The position numbers and the translations under genes are program-made. 64,000 nucleotides of DNA from Auriscalpium vulgare (lineage: Eukaryota; Basidiomycota; Agaricomycetes; Russulales; Auriscalpiaceae): positions 124,001 to 188,000 of the forward strand of contig JAHBBC010000003.1 of NCBI GenBank assembly GCA_019915015.1, written 5' to 3'. Position 1 is the stretch's first letter; each line of letters starts with the position of its first letter. Below are positions 30,981 to 41,180 of the stretch, piece after piece. Below the pieces are notes generated by a model that had not been told where the DNA came from, searched no databases, and was given only the letters and a program-made list of their open reading frames with translations.

Positions 30981-32234
30981 CTACTCGGTCTTCGCCTTGG
31001 GCTTGATCCTCCCGCTCAGCGTATAGCCCACGGTGCCCGCAAAGACCAGCGCGGCACCACTCCAGAGCAGCAGACTCGCCCGTGTATCCAGCGGCGCACC
31101 GTCAAAGAGAAGCACACTCAGGATCAGCGAGGCAGCCTTGCGCACAACGAGCACAAGCGTCACTGTCAGTGCTGCGACACGCGTCGTAAGTCGATTGACA
31201 CCCGCGACGCAAATCAGCTGGGTCGATGTATTGAGCAATAGCGCAGGGAGCGCCGATGGCATCGCGAATTTGAAAGGAGTGGCCTTTGGCAGTACATTGA
31301 GCACGGCTGCGGGAAGAGAATATGACAGCGATCGGTCTGACAAAACGTGGCGGGTCTGAGCAACAAGGTCATGGCGGACAAAGACAAACATAGGGAGCGA
31401 CAAAAAATGCAGATAGAACATTGACTCTTCCCAAACGTCCGGGAGCGCTTCGTCGGGATCAGAGTGTTCAGGTGTCTTGGCGGTTTTGATCGCAGCCTGC
31501 TTCTTGCCATACGCAGTGTACGTCCTGTCCTGTACTATGCCGAGGAGTCCAGACATGAGAAGGGCGACAGTCAGGACCGCGATGCCGGTGAGATACGTGA
31601 ACAGCGGAGGCGCCTGCGAAATTTGAGATGCGGAGGCTTTCCCCTGGGTGGCTGAGAGTGTAGTGAACAACACCCCAAGAGTCACCACCACCACAGAAAG
31701 CACTTGAGAGGGCAAGTATCTATGAAGAGCATATCAGCAACCAACTTTTGAAGCAGATGTATCATGTAAACAGACCTTTTACCCAAAATCAACCAACCCA
31801 TCGCCATACTGATGACGAGGCCACCACTGCGAAAGATGATGTGGACCGGCATGGGGATGCGATAGGCGAATGCCGCATTATTGAGAAGAGAGATCAAGTA
31901 AAAGAGTCCAACTTGGAGTAAGTATGGAGTGATGGGTATCCTGCGAGGTTTTAGATGCGGTATTCCATGCGTGAACGTCACGAATTTGGGCAGGCCATGC
32001 AAAGAGATTACAAGGAACTGAGCGAAAGTGATGAGTGTTCCTGATCTTGGGTATTGAGACGTGAGACGTTCTAGAGTAATTGCGTTGCTGTAAATACGTG
32101 AGCGGAGAAGCCAGTTGCGCATCCAAGGGTTGTTACCTGCAGCATCCACCAAAGACCAAGCCAAGAGTCATGAACCAGTCGGTCAGTAGGGAGAGCGAAA
32201 GGCCGAAGAGCAAGATATTCTGCTGTGCAACCAT
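30981..32234 (-). CDS. Nucleotide-sugar transporter, SLC35B4/Yea4 type
   Basis: Multi-pass Golgi/ER transporter, probably for UDP-N-acetylglucosamine (Yea4) or UDP-xylose. About 380 residues with roughly ten hydrophobic segments. It starts MVAQQNILLFGLSLSLLTDW, and two introns then give SNAITLERLTSQYPRSGTL, ITFAQFLVISLHGLPKF and FRSGGLVISMAMGWLILGKR joined to YLPSQVLSVVVVTLGVLFTT. The TYPRSGTLITF block and the GWLILGKRY turn are shared with SLC35B4 proteins. The C-terminus ends KPKAKTE, whose lysines could serve ER/Golgi retrieval. Substrate is inferred from subfamily only. The start is set by the first exon, which encodes a full membrane segment. It is divergent from NDUFB7 with 180 bp between starts. 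Confidence 0.85.
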
Positions 32235-32414
32235 ATCGGGTCTGTCTGTCATGAGTTAGCGGAAATCATCAAGAGGTATGAGTCAGTACCTTCCCAAGGA
32301 TAGTCAGGACGGTTGAACGTCTGAGGAGGAAAGCGTCGTGGCTTACGTCAACCTCGGAAGAACCGTGACTGTACTAGTCCACTGTAGACTCTACTGCTCG
32401 CACTCTCAGCCACC

Positions 32415-32826
32415 ATGGCATCCTCAACAACAGCCTCGCAAGAAGAGCTCAAAGCGAACAAAGTTCCTCTAGCATGGAGGGACCAATGTTCTGCGTGCGT
32501 AGTCACCATATTCTCTCTGGTCATGAGGCTCACTTCCTCCTTGCAGCTTGCTCTTACCACTCAACGTGTGCCGAAAGGACAAATACTACCTCCCATGGGA
32601 GTGCGAGAATGAGCGTCATGCGTATGAAAAGTGCGTCTCGAGTTGCTTTGCGTGGGCTTGACACTCACACGTGTCGCCTCTGCGCAGGTGCCAGTACGAG
32701 GAGTGAGTCGCGAATTAGTGTGTCGCGTCAGACTTGGGCTCATGCTGTTCTCCGAACAGTTACCTTCGGCGTATGAAGGTTCTCTCCAAACAGAAACTTC
32801 GGGAAGCGCAAGCCGCGCAGGAATAG
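32415..32826 (+). CDS. NDUFB7: NADH:ubiquinone oxidoreductase B18-type subunit (NDUFB7)
   Basis: A short accessory subunit of respiratory complex I on the intermembrane-space side, easily missed because four small exons encode only about 83 residues. Spliced, it reads MASSTTASQEELKANKVPLA, WRDQCSALLLPLNVCRKDKY, YLPWECENERHAYEKC and QYEDYLRRMKVLSKQKL, ending EAQAAQE. The four cysteines of the twin CX9C CHCH motif are present (DQC...NVC and WEC...EKC), which implies Mia40-dependent import. Introns lie at about 32495-32546, 32629-32690 and 32706-32759. No single uninterrupted frame covers it. Confidence 0.92.
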
Positions 32827-32987
32827 TCAGGTCATGTTATCACCATCACATTGGTCAACGGGCCACCGCGCTCCCGTTCAGCAGCTACTTGAGCACCAAG
32901 CAATAGCATTGGCTTTGTCGCAAGTCTCGTGGCTGCAAAGCTTGTACAACATCATGTGTCCGCACAGTATCGTCGACATTTCCATTT

Positions 32988-35130
32988 CTACTGGGCCGCC
33001 ACCTCGATCTCTGCCCTCCAGCGCTGTTGAATCTGAATCGACTCCAAGAAAATCTTGTACTTCGCCTTCAATATCTTCTGTTCCTTTCCAACTGCGGCCG
33101 GCTTGACGATCGTCGCGTGCGGTGTCATCTCCTCCATGATTCTCCACAGTCGTTCGGAGCGCTCGTTGATTGCGATTGTGTTGTACTCAGCTGCAAAGCG
33201 ACCGAGTATGGCGGCGCCCAGTACGACAGCGGCGGACGACATGCGAGGAAGCACGATGGGCACCTCGCATGCGTCTGCGAAGAGCTGCGTAAGAGCTGCG
33301 TTCTGCGCCTGAGAGCCTGACATGTAAATGGAGGTGATAGAGTGCCCAGCGCCATTGAGAGCGTCGAGGATGTGTCGCGTCTGAAGAGAGACTGCCTCAA
33401 GCGTAAGGGCATATTTTCGGGCGAGATCTTGGAGCGAGTCATTCTATGCAGGCGTTTGAGCCAGAAGCTCCAAAGCTGCGGGTAACTCTTACAAGTGTGA
33501 GACCCATGATTGAACCGCGCATGCGTGGGTCTGCGATTGGCGACCTGTTGCCTGAGTCCAATATCGTCAACGGTAGCTCGAGAGGGAACGTGGGCAGCCT
33601 CACCGTGTAGATCTGGATAGAGGTGCATATCCTTGATAGTTTCGGTCCATGACCCTGCCCCTTCCGCCTGCTTAACCTCGTCCATGATTTGTCGAAGCAC
33701 TAAATGAGTGAGTAATATAAAATCGGACAGGTAACCTCGGTGAGCATACCTTCATGGATATTTGCCTGCTGTTTCGCTGCGCGCTCCTTCAACTCGGCGT
33801 ACGCGGGATGCGTTGTGATGATGAAGTCAATCAACTGGCAAAAGATGAGTGTTCATGCTCGCATATAACTGGAGCAATCGACATTACTTGTCCAGTCGAT
33901 GACTGTCCGCCCTCGTTCATCCACCAGCCCGGAAAAATGGGATCCTATGCCTCATTGAGTTCAAAGTAGTATCCGACCTCGAAGTTGTATACCTTGTACG
34001 GTCCCCAAACGCCCTTCACGAACACACCTTTGCGGCTCTGCAGTCCATTCAGTTGGGAAAAATCAAAGTCATGAATTCATACATACCTGAACAATATGAC
34101 AGGTGCTCGTGCCAGCACAAGCTGCCAGGCGATGGCCCGACTCCTCGAAGGCGACTGGAGCCGAGAGCCCACCGTTCCCCTCATCATGCCTAGCGGCGAT
34201 CGTCCCCACCCATCCGGCGTAGCTACAAAACCGAGTAAGCTCCGCGGTCAGATGAAGGTAAGAGGGGCGTACGCGTCGATCACCGCACTCCCAACCGGCG
34301 TCCCTTCCAGCAGACCGAGTTCTTTCGCTGCTTGAACGGACAAGCCTTTTCCGACAGGTACTCCGGCCGTTGCGACGCCGCCCGCAGCTTCCACTGCACC
34401 AAGCTGTGCATAATCATTCTCGGCCAGCGTAGCAAGTCCGATCTGTGAAAAGAACTCCGCGTTCCAGCCTTGCGTGGGTACATACGCAGTCTTGCAGGTG
34501 ATGGAGCAGATGGAACGTGTGCGTGCACCCGTTGCGCGATATGTCAAATAGTCAGGCAGATCGTAGAACTGGGCCCGGGAGAAGTCAGACGCGGGCATAT
34601 TGTTCTTCAGCCAAAGGATTTTGGGTACTTCCATCTCGAGCTGGAAGCCATGTTGCGTTAGGTAGGTTCGCGCATGTTGAAGAGCAGAGACGCACGCTCA
34701 TCGTACCGCCAACATAGTCAAGCACGACCGACGGCTCGCTATTGATGAAATCCGCTTCTTTCTCTGCGCGATGGTCCGCCCAAAGCACAATGTTGCGCTC
34801 CCCACCTTTGCCCAGGTCGCTCCCTCGCGTCACCGTCACTGGATTGCCATTGAAGTCGGTGACCGCGAGCGAGCAAGTCGCGTCGAACCCGATGCCCTTC
34901 ACATCTACGGCCGCGACGCCGGACTCCTTTAAGACGATGCGAACGGCATCGGTGATCCGAGCCCATATATCTGTAGTGGACTGTTCAAAGATGTGGTGGT
35001 CACTAGGATCACGCCAGGTCTGGGTTTCTTGAGTGGAGGAGGCGACAAGGATGCCGTCGTGCTTGACAAGCGCCGCGCGTGCCGACCCTGTCCCTACGTC
35101 GATGCCGATGTAATAACGCTCTGGGGCCAT
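32988..35130 (-). CDS. FGGY-family carbohydrate kinase, D-ribulokinase type
   Basis: A sugar kinase of the ribokinase-unrelated FGGY family; the yeast relative Ydr109c and human FGGY phosphorylate D-ribulose. About 560 residues. The N-domain starts MAPERYYIGIDVGTGSARAA, the phosphate-1 motif. Then come VKGIGFDATCSLAV, VLWADHRAEKEAD and, after an intron, GGTMSLEMEVPKILWLK. The middle reads FYDLPDYLTYRATGARTRS. The C-domain has DAYAGWVGTIAAR, GTSTCHIVQ, GPYKDPIFPGWWMNEGGQSS (an intron of 48 bp removes an in-frame stop here), GSIMGLTL and the adenosine motif MSGSQAQNAALTQLFADAC. The catalytic aspartate is expected in DAYAGW. About nine introns. Physiological substrate is inferred. Confidence 0.87.
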
Positions 35131-35395
35131 GTTCAGGAGGTTGCGAATGGCGGCGAGATTGAGACTTTCTCATCATACTAGGCTTGTGAATGGTCTTAGG
35201 TCATGGGACTCAGACACCTGCCGCCAGGGGTTACAGGGCATATGTCTATTCCACTTTCCGCACTCGTCGAACAATGCAAAGAGCATGGGCTGCATGGAAA
35301 GTGACATGTACGATGCATAACGAGCCAAGCATACAGCGATTTTTGTAGGGAAAGTGTAACGGTGGGAGGGACGTGTATGATAGACTCGACACCTC

Positions 35396-36374
35396 TCACG
35401 CATCCTTGACCTTGACTGAACCACGCAGCAGACCGGTCTGCAGATGAATGATATAAGCTGATGCGGCACACTTTCGCCATAAAAAGACGTACACGGCGAG
35501 CGGCGATGAGGCCGACTTTCTGGCCCGGCACGGCAGAGCGGGCGATTGTGGACGCCTTGCCGATATGCTGGTGGTTACCACCTCCATGGGGATGGTCCAC
35601 GGGATTCATGGCGACACCACGAGTACGAGGCCAGCTAGGAAAAATTCAGCACGGTGGGTTTTACAGCGGAACTGACAGAGGGCGCACTTGTAACGCTTTG
35701 CCTTGTATTTGTGGAATGCCCGGCCAGCCTTGAGCAGAGGCTTGTCGATTCGTCCACCACCAGCGACAATGCCAATCGTCGCGCGTGCGCCCCCGCTCAC
35801 AGTCTTCTTCGCCCCGCTCGGTAGACGAATGCGCGTCTTGTTCTCCTCGGGAGAGTGTCCAATGACTGTCGCGTAGGCACCCGAGACACGCGCGAGTGAG
35901 CCGCGATCGCCGACTTTGCTCTCCACGTTGCATATGATCGTTCCCTCGGGGCACTGACCCACCGGGATGACATTGCCGACCGCGAGGTTGGCCTTCTTGC
36001 CCGCGTAGACAAAGGCACCGGTGTGGAGGCCTTCAGTCGCAATGAAGGTCTCCTTGCGAAGTTTGTATCGGTATGGGTCCCGGAAGACTACACGGGCGAG
36101 AGGAGCACCACTGAAAATAGGTTGAGACAATGGTTCGAAGCAAAAGAACTGGACACACACCGGCCAGCGTCGTGAATGATCTCCTTCACGATCCCACGGA
36201 CGTAGCCATTGCGCTCCGCAAAATCAAGAGCACGCAGCTGGGCCGGCTGCTTGTTGTGGTGAGTGTGAGCCTTGAACTGATCACAAACAACGCGTCAGTC
36301 AATGCTCATGCAATCATCAAGGCAAGACTCACGATAGCGTGTGACCGCCTTTGTGCGCGAATGACCCGACCCAT
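35396..36374 (-). CDS. RPL2: Cytosolic ribosomal protein uL2 (RPL8/Rpl2)
   Basis: A core protein of the 60S subunit near the peptidyl-transferase centre. About 253 residues in five exons. It starts [14 protein letters not shown], then [40 protein letters not shown] and [20 protein letters not shown]. The conserved active-site loop [20 protein letters not shown] is intact, with the functionally important histidine. The C-terminal exon gives [13 protein letters not shown]. The first exon is shorter than usual, lacking the KG-rich spacer seen in other eukaryotes between RAQR and FKAH; this could reflect a real difference or a small unresolved splice choice. It is divergent from eS25. Confidence 0.96.
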
Positions 36375-36795
36375 TGTGTGCTGCAGGATGTGGTGATCAG
36401 GATTGTATCCAGAGATCGCGCGGGTATGAAGAGCGGGAGGAAGTCGATAAACTGGCACTGCACCCAAAGTCGCCCATAGCCATCCACCCCCAGATCAAGC
36501 ACTGTTCGTCCACATTCCCCACAAACGACAGAGAGATACTCTGCAGAGACACAGACAGAAGTTGGGGAGACACACTCACATCGTCGTGTCTTGACTGGAA
36601 ATCGTCGTCGTTTGGATGGCTTCAGTCACCGTCGGCAAGTCCTACGGCCGCCACACTGTACGGCAGTTCCCGGCGGAACGGCATCCGACAGAATGGTGTG
36701 CCACTGCTGACATACAAATCTTTACAACTCCGCTTTCGACTTGAAGGTCTGCGAAGTGTCCACCTGCCCGACATCGACGACTAGGCCGCGCAACG
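36375..36795. promoter_or_regulatory. Bidirectional ribosomal-protein promoter (uL2/eS25)
   Basis: 421 bp between the start codons of two divergent cytosolic ribosomal-protein genes. No gene seen. No TATA box is obvious. Shared regulation is inferred from geometry only. Confidence 0.6.
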
Positions 36796-37320
36796 ATGGT
36801 GAGTCTCAGAAATTATGGTGTACAACTGCGCGGGAGGGCCTGTGGCATACATCTGGAAGTCGGTGTTGCGTTAGCTTCGCGACGGAGAGGTGGATGCTCA
36901 TCCGCTCGCGCGGATACGCCTACCGGCATCCCCGACGGCTAACGCGACCTGATAGGCCAAAGCCAAGGCAGCAGCACCCACGTCCTCCAGTGGCGGCAAG
37001 GCCGCTAAGAAGAAGAAATGGTCCAAGGGAAAGGTCAAGGACAAGGCGCAGCACGCTGTGGTCCTTGACAAGCCGACGTACGACCGCATACTGAAGGAGG
37101 TGCCGACGTTCCGGTTCATCAGCCAGAGCATCCTCATCGAGCGGCTGAAGGTGAATGGGAGTCTTGCACGGGTTGCAATCCGGCATCTGGAGAAGGAGGG
37201 TGCGATCAAGCGGATCGTGCACCACCACGGGCAGCTCATTTACAGTGAGTAATGCGTTCAAGCACTTGCGGGCGATATTGAATGACTTTGACAGCGCGCT
37301 CAACGACGAGCTCTGAGTAG
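36796..37320 (+). CDS. RPS25: Cytosolic ribosomal protein eS25 (RPS25)
   Basis: A small-subunit head protein involved in IRES and tRNA contacts. About 105 residues in three exons. The first exon is only the ATG itself: ATG is followed at once by GTGAGT, and a 157-bp intron ends at CTGATAG before [20 protein letters not shown]. Then come [40 protein letters not shown] and [21 protein letters not shown] last intron (about 37243-37291) replaces an apparent SE-stop end with TRSTTSSE, matching the usual QLIYTR tail. The one-codon first exon resembles the intron-after-ATG pattern common in fungal ribosomal-protein genes. Confidence 0.94.
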
Positions 37321-37822
37321 AGCATCCTTGGCACGACGATCTCCCTTTGTTGACTACCCATGTATGCCCAAAATATGCCATGAAAGCATCCGAGTAATCT
37401 CTTGCGACGTGTGATGTGAGGTCGGCCTGACCGGCTGCCTGTTGTGTGATGTGGAAGTGTCGGGTAGGCGGCAGCGGCTTCAGCTCTGGTTTGCACTGGA
37501 TAGAATTAGCAGTCTACGCGTCTACGCGCCTTGTTGAGCGCGGCGGTATTTGCACTCCGCGTTGGGGACAAAGTCCCACGGTCCCTTGGCTTTTCCCCTG
37601 CGACTCGCTCCGTCCAGGTAAACCCGTCCTCCTCGTCCGTCCGTCCAGCGCCCCCTCCCCCTCCCCTCCCCCTCCCCCTCGCACCGCCACTCTCGCGACC
37701 CTCGCCCCCGCGACTCCCTGCTCGCCCCGTGCTGCCCGCCGAGCAAAGTCCACCCCGCACAGCAACCGCACATCCCGACACCCGTGCCTTCTCTCCAGGG
37801 CGCTGTCCCTCTCCAGCGCGCC
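37321..37822. promoter_or_regulatory. Upstream region of SS18-like gene with C/G-tract block
   Basis: No gene seen, although several frames stay open because of GC-rich low complexity. A block of five C-tracts separated by single T residues lies at 37651-37678, which reads as G-tracts on the minus strand and fits a G-quadruplex pattern. It is followed by CT- and CG-rich sequence up to the start codon. Confidence 0.5.
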
Positions 37823-38992
37823 ATGATTCATCTCGATCGCAATACACCGGCGTCGCAGCCGGGCATCTCGCCCGCACAGACCAGTTTGCCAGACTCGGAC
37901 CAGTTCTGGCATGTACCCCGCGATGCCCTTCCCGTTCAACCACAATCCCAGCTTCAATCCCAGTCCCCCAGCCTCCCCCCGCAGTCCGTTGTGTCACACA
38001 CTTCTCCAAAGATACCCCCTGCTCCCGAGCCTGCAAAGGACGCGTCGCCAGCGAGGCATTCGTCCCTGACGCCCGCACCCGACAGCTCTCCTCGTCGCGA
38101 CCTGGATCCCGAGCCGCCAGCAGAGGCTGTGTCACGGCCGCTTACTCCTCTGAGCGAGCTTTCCCCCGCACCTGACGATGAGGAGCCGGATGAGCCGCCT
38201 TCTGCACCTGCAGCGCCCACCGCCAGCGAAAAGAACGCCGAGAATGACAGGGGTGAAGGCTCTTCTAAGCAACACCTCAAATCTCCCTTCGCGAACGGCG
38301 TTCAAAGTCACTCAGAGCTTGCCCTGAACGCGGAGGCGTCGGGTTCTCGCAGCACTCCCGCTCTGAACGCAGGCGCCAACAATCGCAAGTCCACCCCGTT
38401 GGAAGACCTCCGCGCGTCGCAGCCGCCCCGAGGACAGGCATCACATCCACCTAGTGCGAAGGTCGTGTCAATACTGGAGCTCAATGCAGAGCTACTCAAG
38501 TGCGGCATGCTATCACCTCGTTGACACCCGACAGTCCTGACCATTACACTAGGGTGTGCATGGAATTCCAAGCACGCTCGATACCCCCAGACGATTCAAG
38601 ATACCACGAGTGAGTCGCCTCCGTGACTTGGAAGGTTGCAGCTCTGTTGACATACGACCCGAAGATATTCAATGCGTTTACAGTCGAATTTGACGTGGAT
38701 GGCTGCTGCCGCGGATCGACAAACAGTGAGTTCTTTTTTCCGAACACAGAATACTTAATCATCCAACGTCTGTGCAGAATCATAACCGAATGACTCTACC
38801 TATCTTTCGACCACCACCTATCATCGAGTTCATCGCAACATCTGAGCGGTTGCAGCAACTCTACTCAGACCTCCCTACCCTCTTCGCAAAAGATATTGCG
38901 CGCGCTCAAGCACAACATCACCAAATGCAAGCGCAGCAGCAGCAGCTTCAGCAGGCGCAGCAGCAACAACAAGCCCTTCAGCAGCAGCAGGC

Positions 38993-39057
<65 letters not shown>

Positions 39058-40863
39058 AGCAACAACAACAACAGCAGCAGCAGCAGCAGCTTGCTCAGCA
39101 ACAGCAAAATCTGCTGCAGCAACAACAGTTAGCGCAGCAGCAGCAACAGCAGCAACAGCAGCAACAGCAACAACAACAGCAACAGTTGCAGCTTCAGCAA
39201 GCGAGGCAACAGCTCCAGCAGCAGCAGGCGGCCGCCCAGCATATGCCCTCGCCGCCGCCTGTGCCTTCACTGAAGCGTGATCGCGAGGAGGATGTCCTCG
39301 GCGGAGGCGGCAAGCGCCGTGACACGGGCGAGCATAAGCCTAATACTATGCTGCCTCCGGCTTCTCGCCCCATGCAAATGCGCCAGGGTAGCATGGGCAA
39401 CATGGGCATGCCCGGCGGGAATGGGTCGGCAGGTATGGGCGGCGGGTTGTCCGGTGCGATGGGCGGCTCAACTGGCATGAACCCCATCAATCTAGGCGGC
39501 GTTGGCGGTTTGAGCGGCTCGGGAGGGATGGGTGGTTCTGTGGGGCAATCACAGACTGCATATAATCAGGTGCTCGCGGCATTCGGACCCGCAGGCGTGC
39601 AGTACGTGCAGATGCTGCAGGATCCGAACAACACCTTCGTCAAGTACATGTCTGACACCGTCCCCGGATTCATCCAGTTGCCGCTATCGCAACAGCTGCA
39701 AAAGATGCAGAGCATGCAGGTGCGTCTTTATCATCCATTTTGAATGTTAACACTGACCGTCTTGGCAGAATATGCTGCAGGCTCGAAATCAGCAGCGGGC
39801 ATTACAACAGCAGACCCTGGCAGCCAATGCGGGCGGAGGACAGCCGTTTGTGGGCACAGGGGGAGGCCCGTCAGGTTCTTCGCCAATGCCCCAGCAGTCA
39901 CCACAACCCCAATCCATGCCGATGCCTCCATCCCATTCGCCTCCGTCTGCGAATTTTCCCTTCAATTCTGCCGCCGCAGGGATGGCAGGCCGGATAGAAG
40001 GCGTCGATCCACGAACAGGTGGACCCGTCATGACACCGCAGCAACAGGCGCAGTTCAACTCGCTCCCTCATCCTCAGCGTCAGATGTTGCTGATGCAACA
40101 ACAGCAACAACTCCAGCACCAGCTCATCCGTGCAGGCGTGGCGACCAACACTGGCGGTGGTCCGCTCATAAACGGGAGTGGTCAAGCCATGAACCCTCAG
40201 TCGTTCAACGCGAACATGAACAACCTGACACTCGCCCAGCAGCAGCAACGGCTTGCTCAGCAGCAACAAGCCCAGCAGCAGCAGCAGCAGCAGCAGCAAT
40301 TGGACGGCGCCGGCGGGTTCTCCGGTATCCAAATGCCTGGCATCGCGCGAAGCACACGCTCACCATCGGACCCCCAGTCTGTGCGTTCGCCGATGACTCC
40401 CCGTGGACAAGAAGCGCAATATCAGCGCGCCCTGGCACTGCAGCAATCCCAGCAGGTAGGAGGGATGAACGGCGCCGGTTTCGTCAATCCGGCACAGATG
40501 TCGAGCGGTGGAAACGTTGGAGTTCCTCAATGGCCACAGGGCATGGTCGGGTCTGGGAGCGGCGGGAACGGCAATGGGAATTCGTACGGCGTATCTCCGC
40601 CCGGCAGCGCACACAGTCGCACTTCCTTTGCCACACCGGGGCAGGGTGCGGGATCGGCGCCCTCGCCGGTGGCAGGCGGGTCAGTCAATGGGAGCGGGGG
40701 CGGTGGCTGGTCGGGCGGCGCGAGCGCGAGCGCGGGGTATCCATACGCCGGTAGTCCCGCACAGTTTGGCGGGGTCGACAGCACGGGCACGCCAGGCCCA
40801 GGCTTGTCGGGCTCCCCGATGGAGGCCCCACTAGAGTTCAACGACATCTTCAACTGGTCGTAA
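37823..40863 (+). CDS. Glutamine-rich protein with SS18/SSXT-like N-terminal homology block
   Basis: About 940 residues in five exons. The first 215 residues are disordered, rich in P/S/A/E. Three short introns then assemble ILELNAELLKVCMEFQARSI, PPDDSRYHEYSMRLQSNLT and WMAAAADRQTNHNRMTLPI. This has the length, helix pattern and RLQ-NL-W/YMA-AAD core of the SS18 (SSXT, PF05030) domain that anchors the human coactivator to BAF chromatin remodellers. A second helix (RLQQLYSDLPTLFAKDIARA) leads into Q-rich repeats: one run of about 32 Gln and another of about 17. The rest is G/S/P/Q/N-rich and ends LEFNDIFNWS, an acidic-aromatic tip that resembles an activation motif. Chromatin coactivator role is inference. 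Confidence 0.72.
38930..39240 (+). repeat. CAG/CAA repeat encoding poly-glutamine
   Basis: Interrupted trinucleotide repeat inside the SS18-like gene. The longest stretch (about 38994-39090) encodes roughly 32 Gln, first as pure CAG codons and then as mixed CAA/CAG. It opens spurious poly-Leu and poly-Ala frames on the other strand. Confidence 0.95.
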
Positions 40864-41180
40864 CATTAGTGGATAGGATTCTTGTCGACATCTCTTGCTT
40901 ATATGTTTTGTCTGCGGTAGCCGGTGCATTTATCGCTTCTTGTTTTCTTACGCTGCGCTATATCTGTGTATTTGGCTTTTTTGTGTGCATGTTGTGTGTA
41001 CTTATGTCTACGATACTCATGAACTATCCGTTCCAGCTCTTTGATTGTTGTACTTGGCTCGTCGCCTCAACCGCTGGTTGACCAAGTCGCATGAAATACT
41101 TGTGCTCTAGGAGTTCGTAAGTGCATTTGAGATCGCCAGGCAGGATAATATATATACAGCGGTCACAGTCACTTCGTAAC
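40864..41180. other. Convergent 3' region of SS18-like and glucosidase II beta genes
   Basis: AT-richer sequence with TTTTGT/TATATATA tracts fitting 3' UTRs and terminators. No gene seen. Confidence 0.5.

Noticed and set aside
33920..34010. Apparent stop codon interrupting the FGGY kinase
   Set aside because: A 48-bp GT-AG intron removes it and restores the conserved GPYKDPIFPGWWMNEGG block, so the gene is not broken.
37506..38175. Several long overlapping frames on both strands around 37.5-38.2 kb
   Set aside because: They are by-products of GC-rich promoter and low-complexity coding DNA. Only the frame starting at 37823 connects by introns to the SS18-like block.
38865..39270. Poly-leucine and poly-alanine frames on the minus strand
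   Set aside because: They are the reverse-strand readings of the CAG/CAA repeat in the SS18-like gene.
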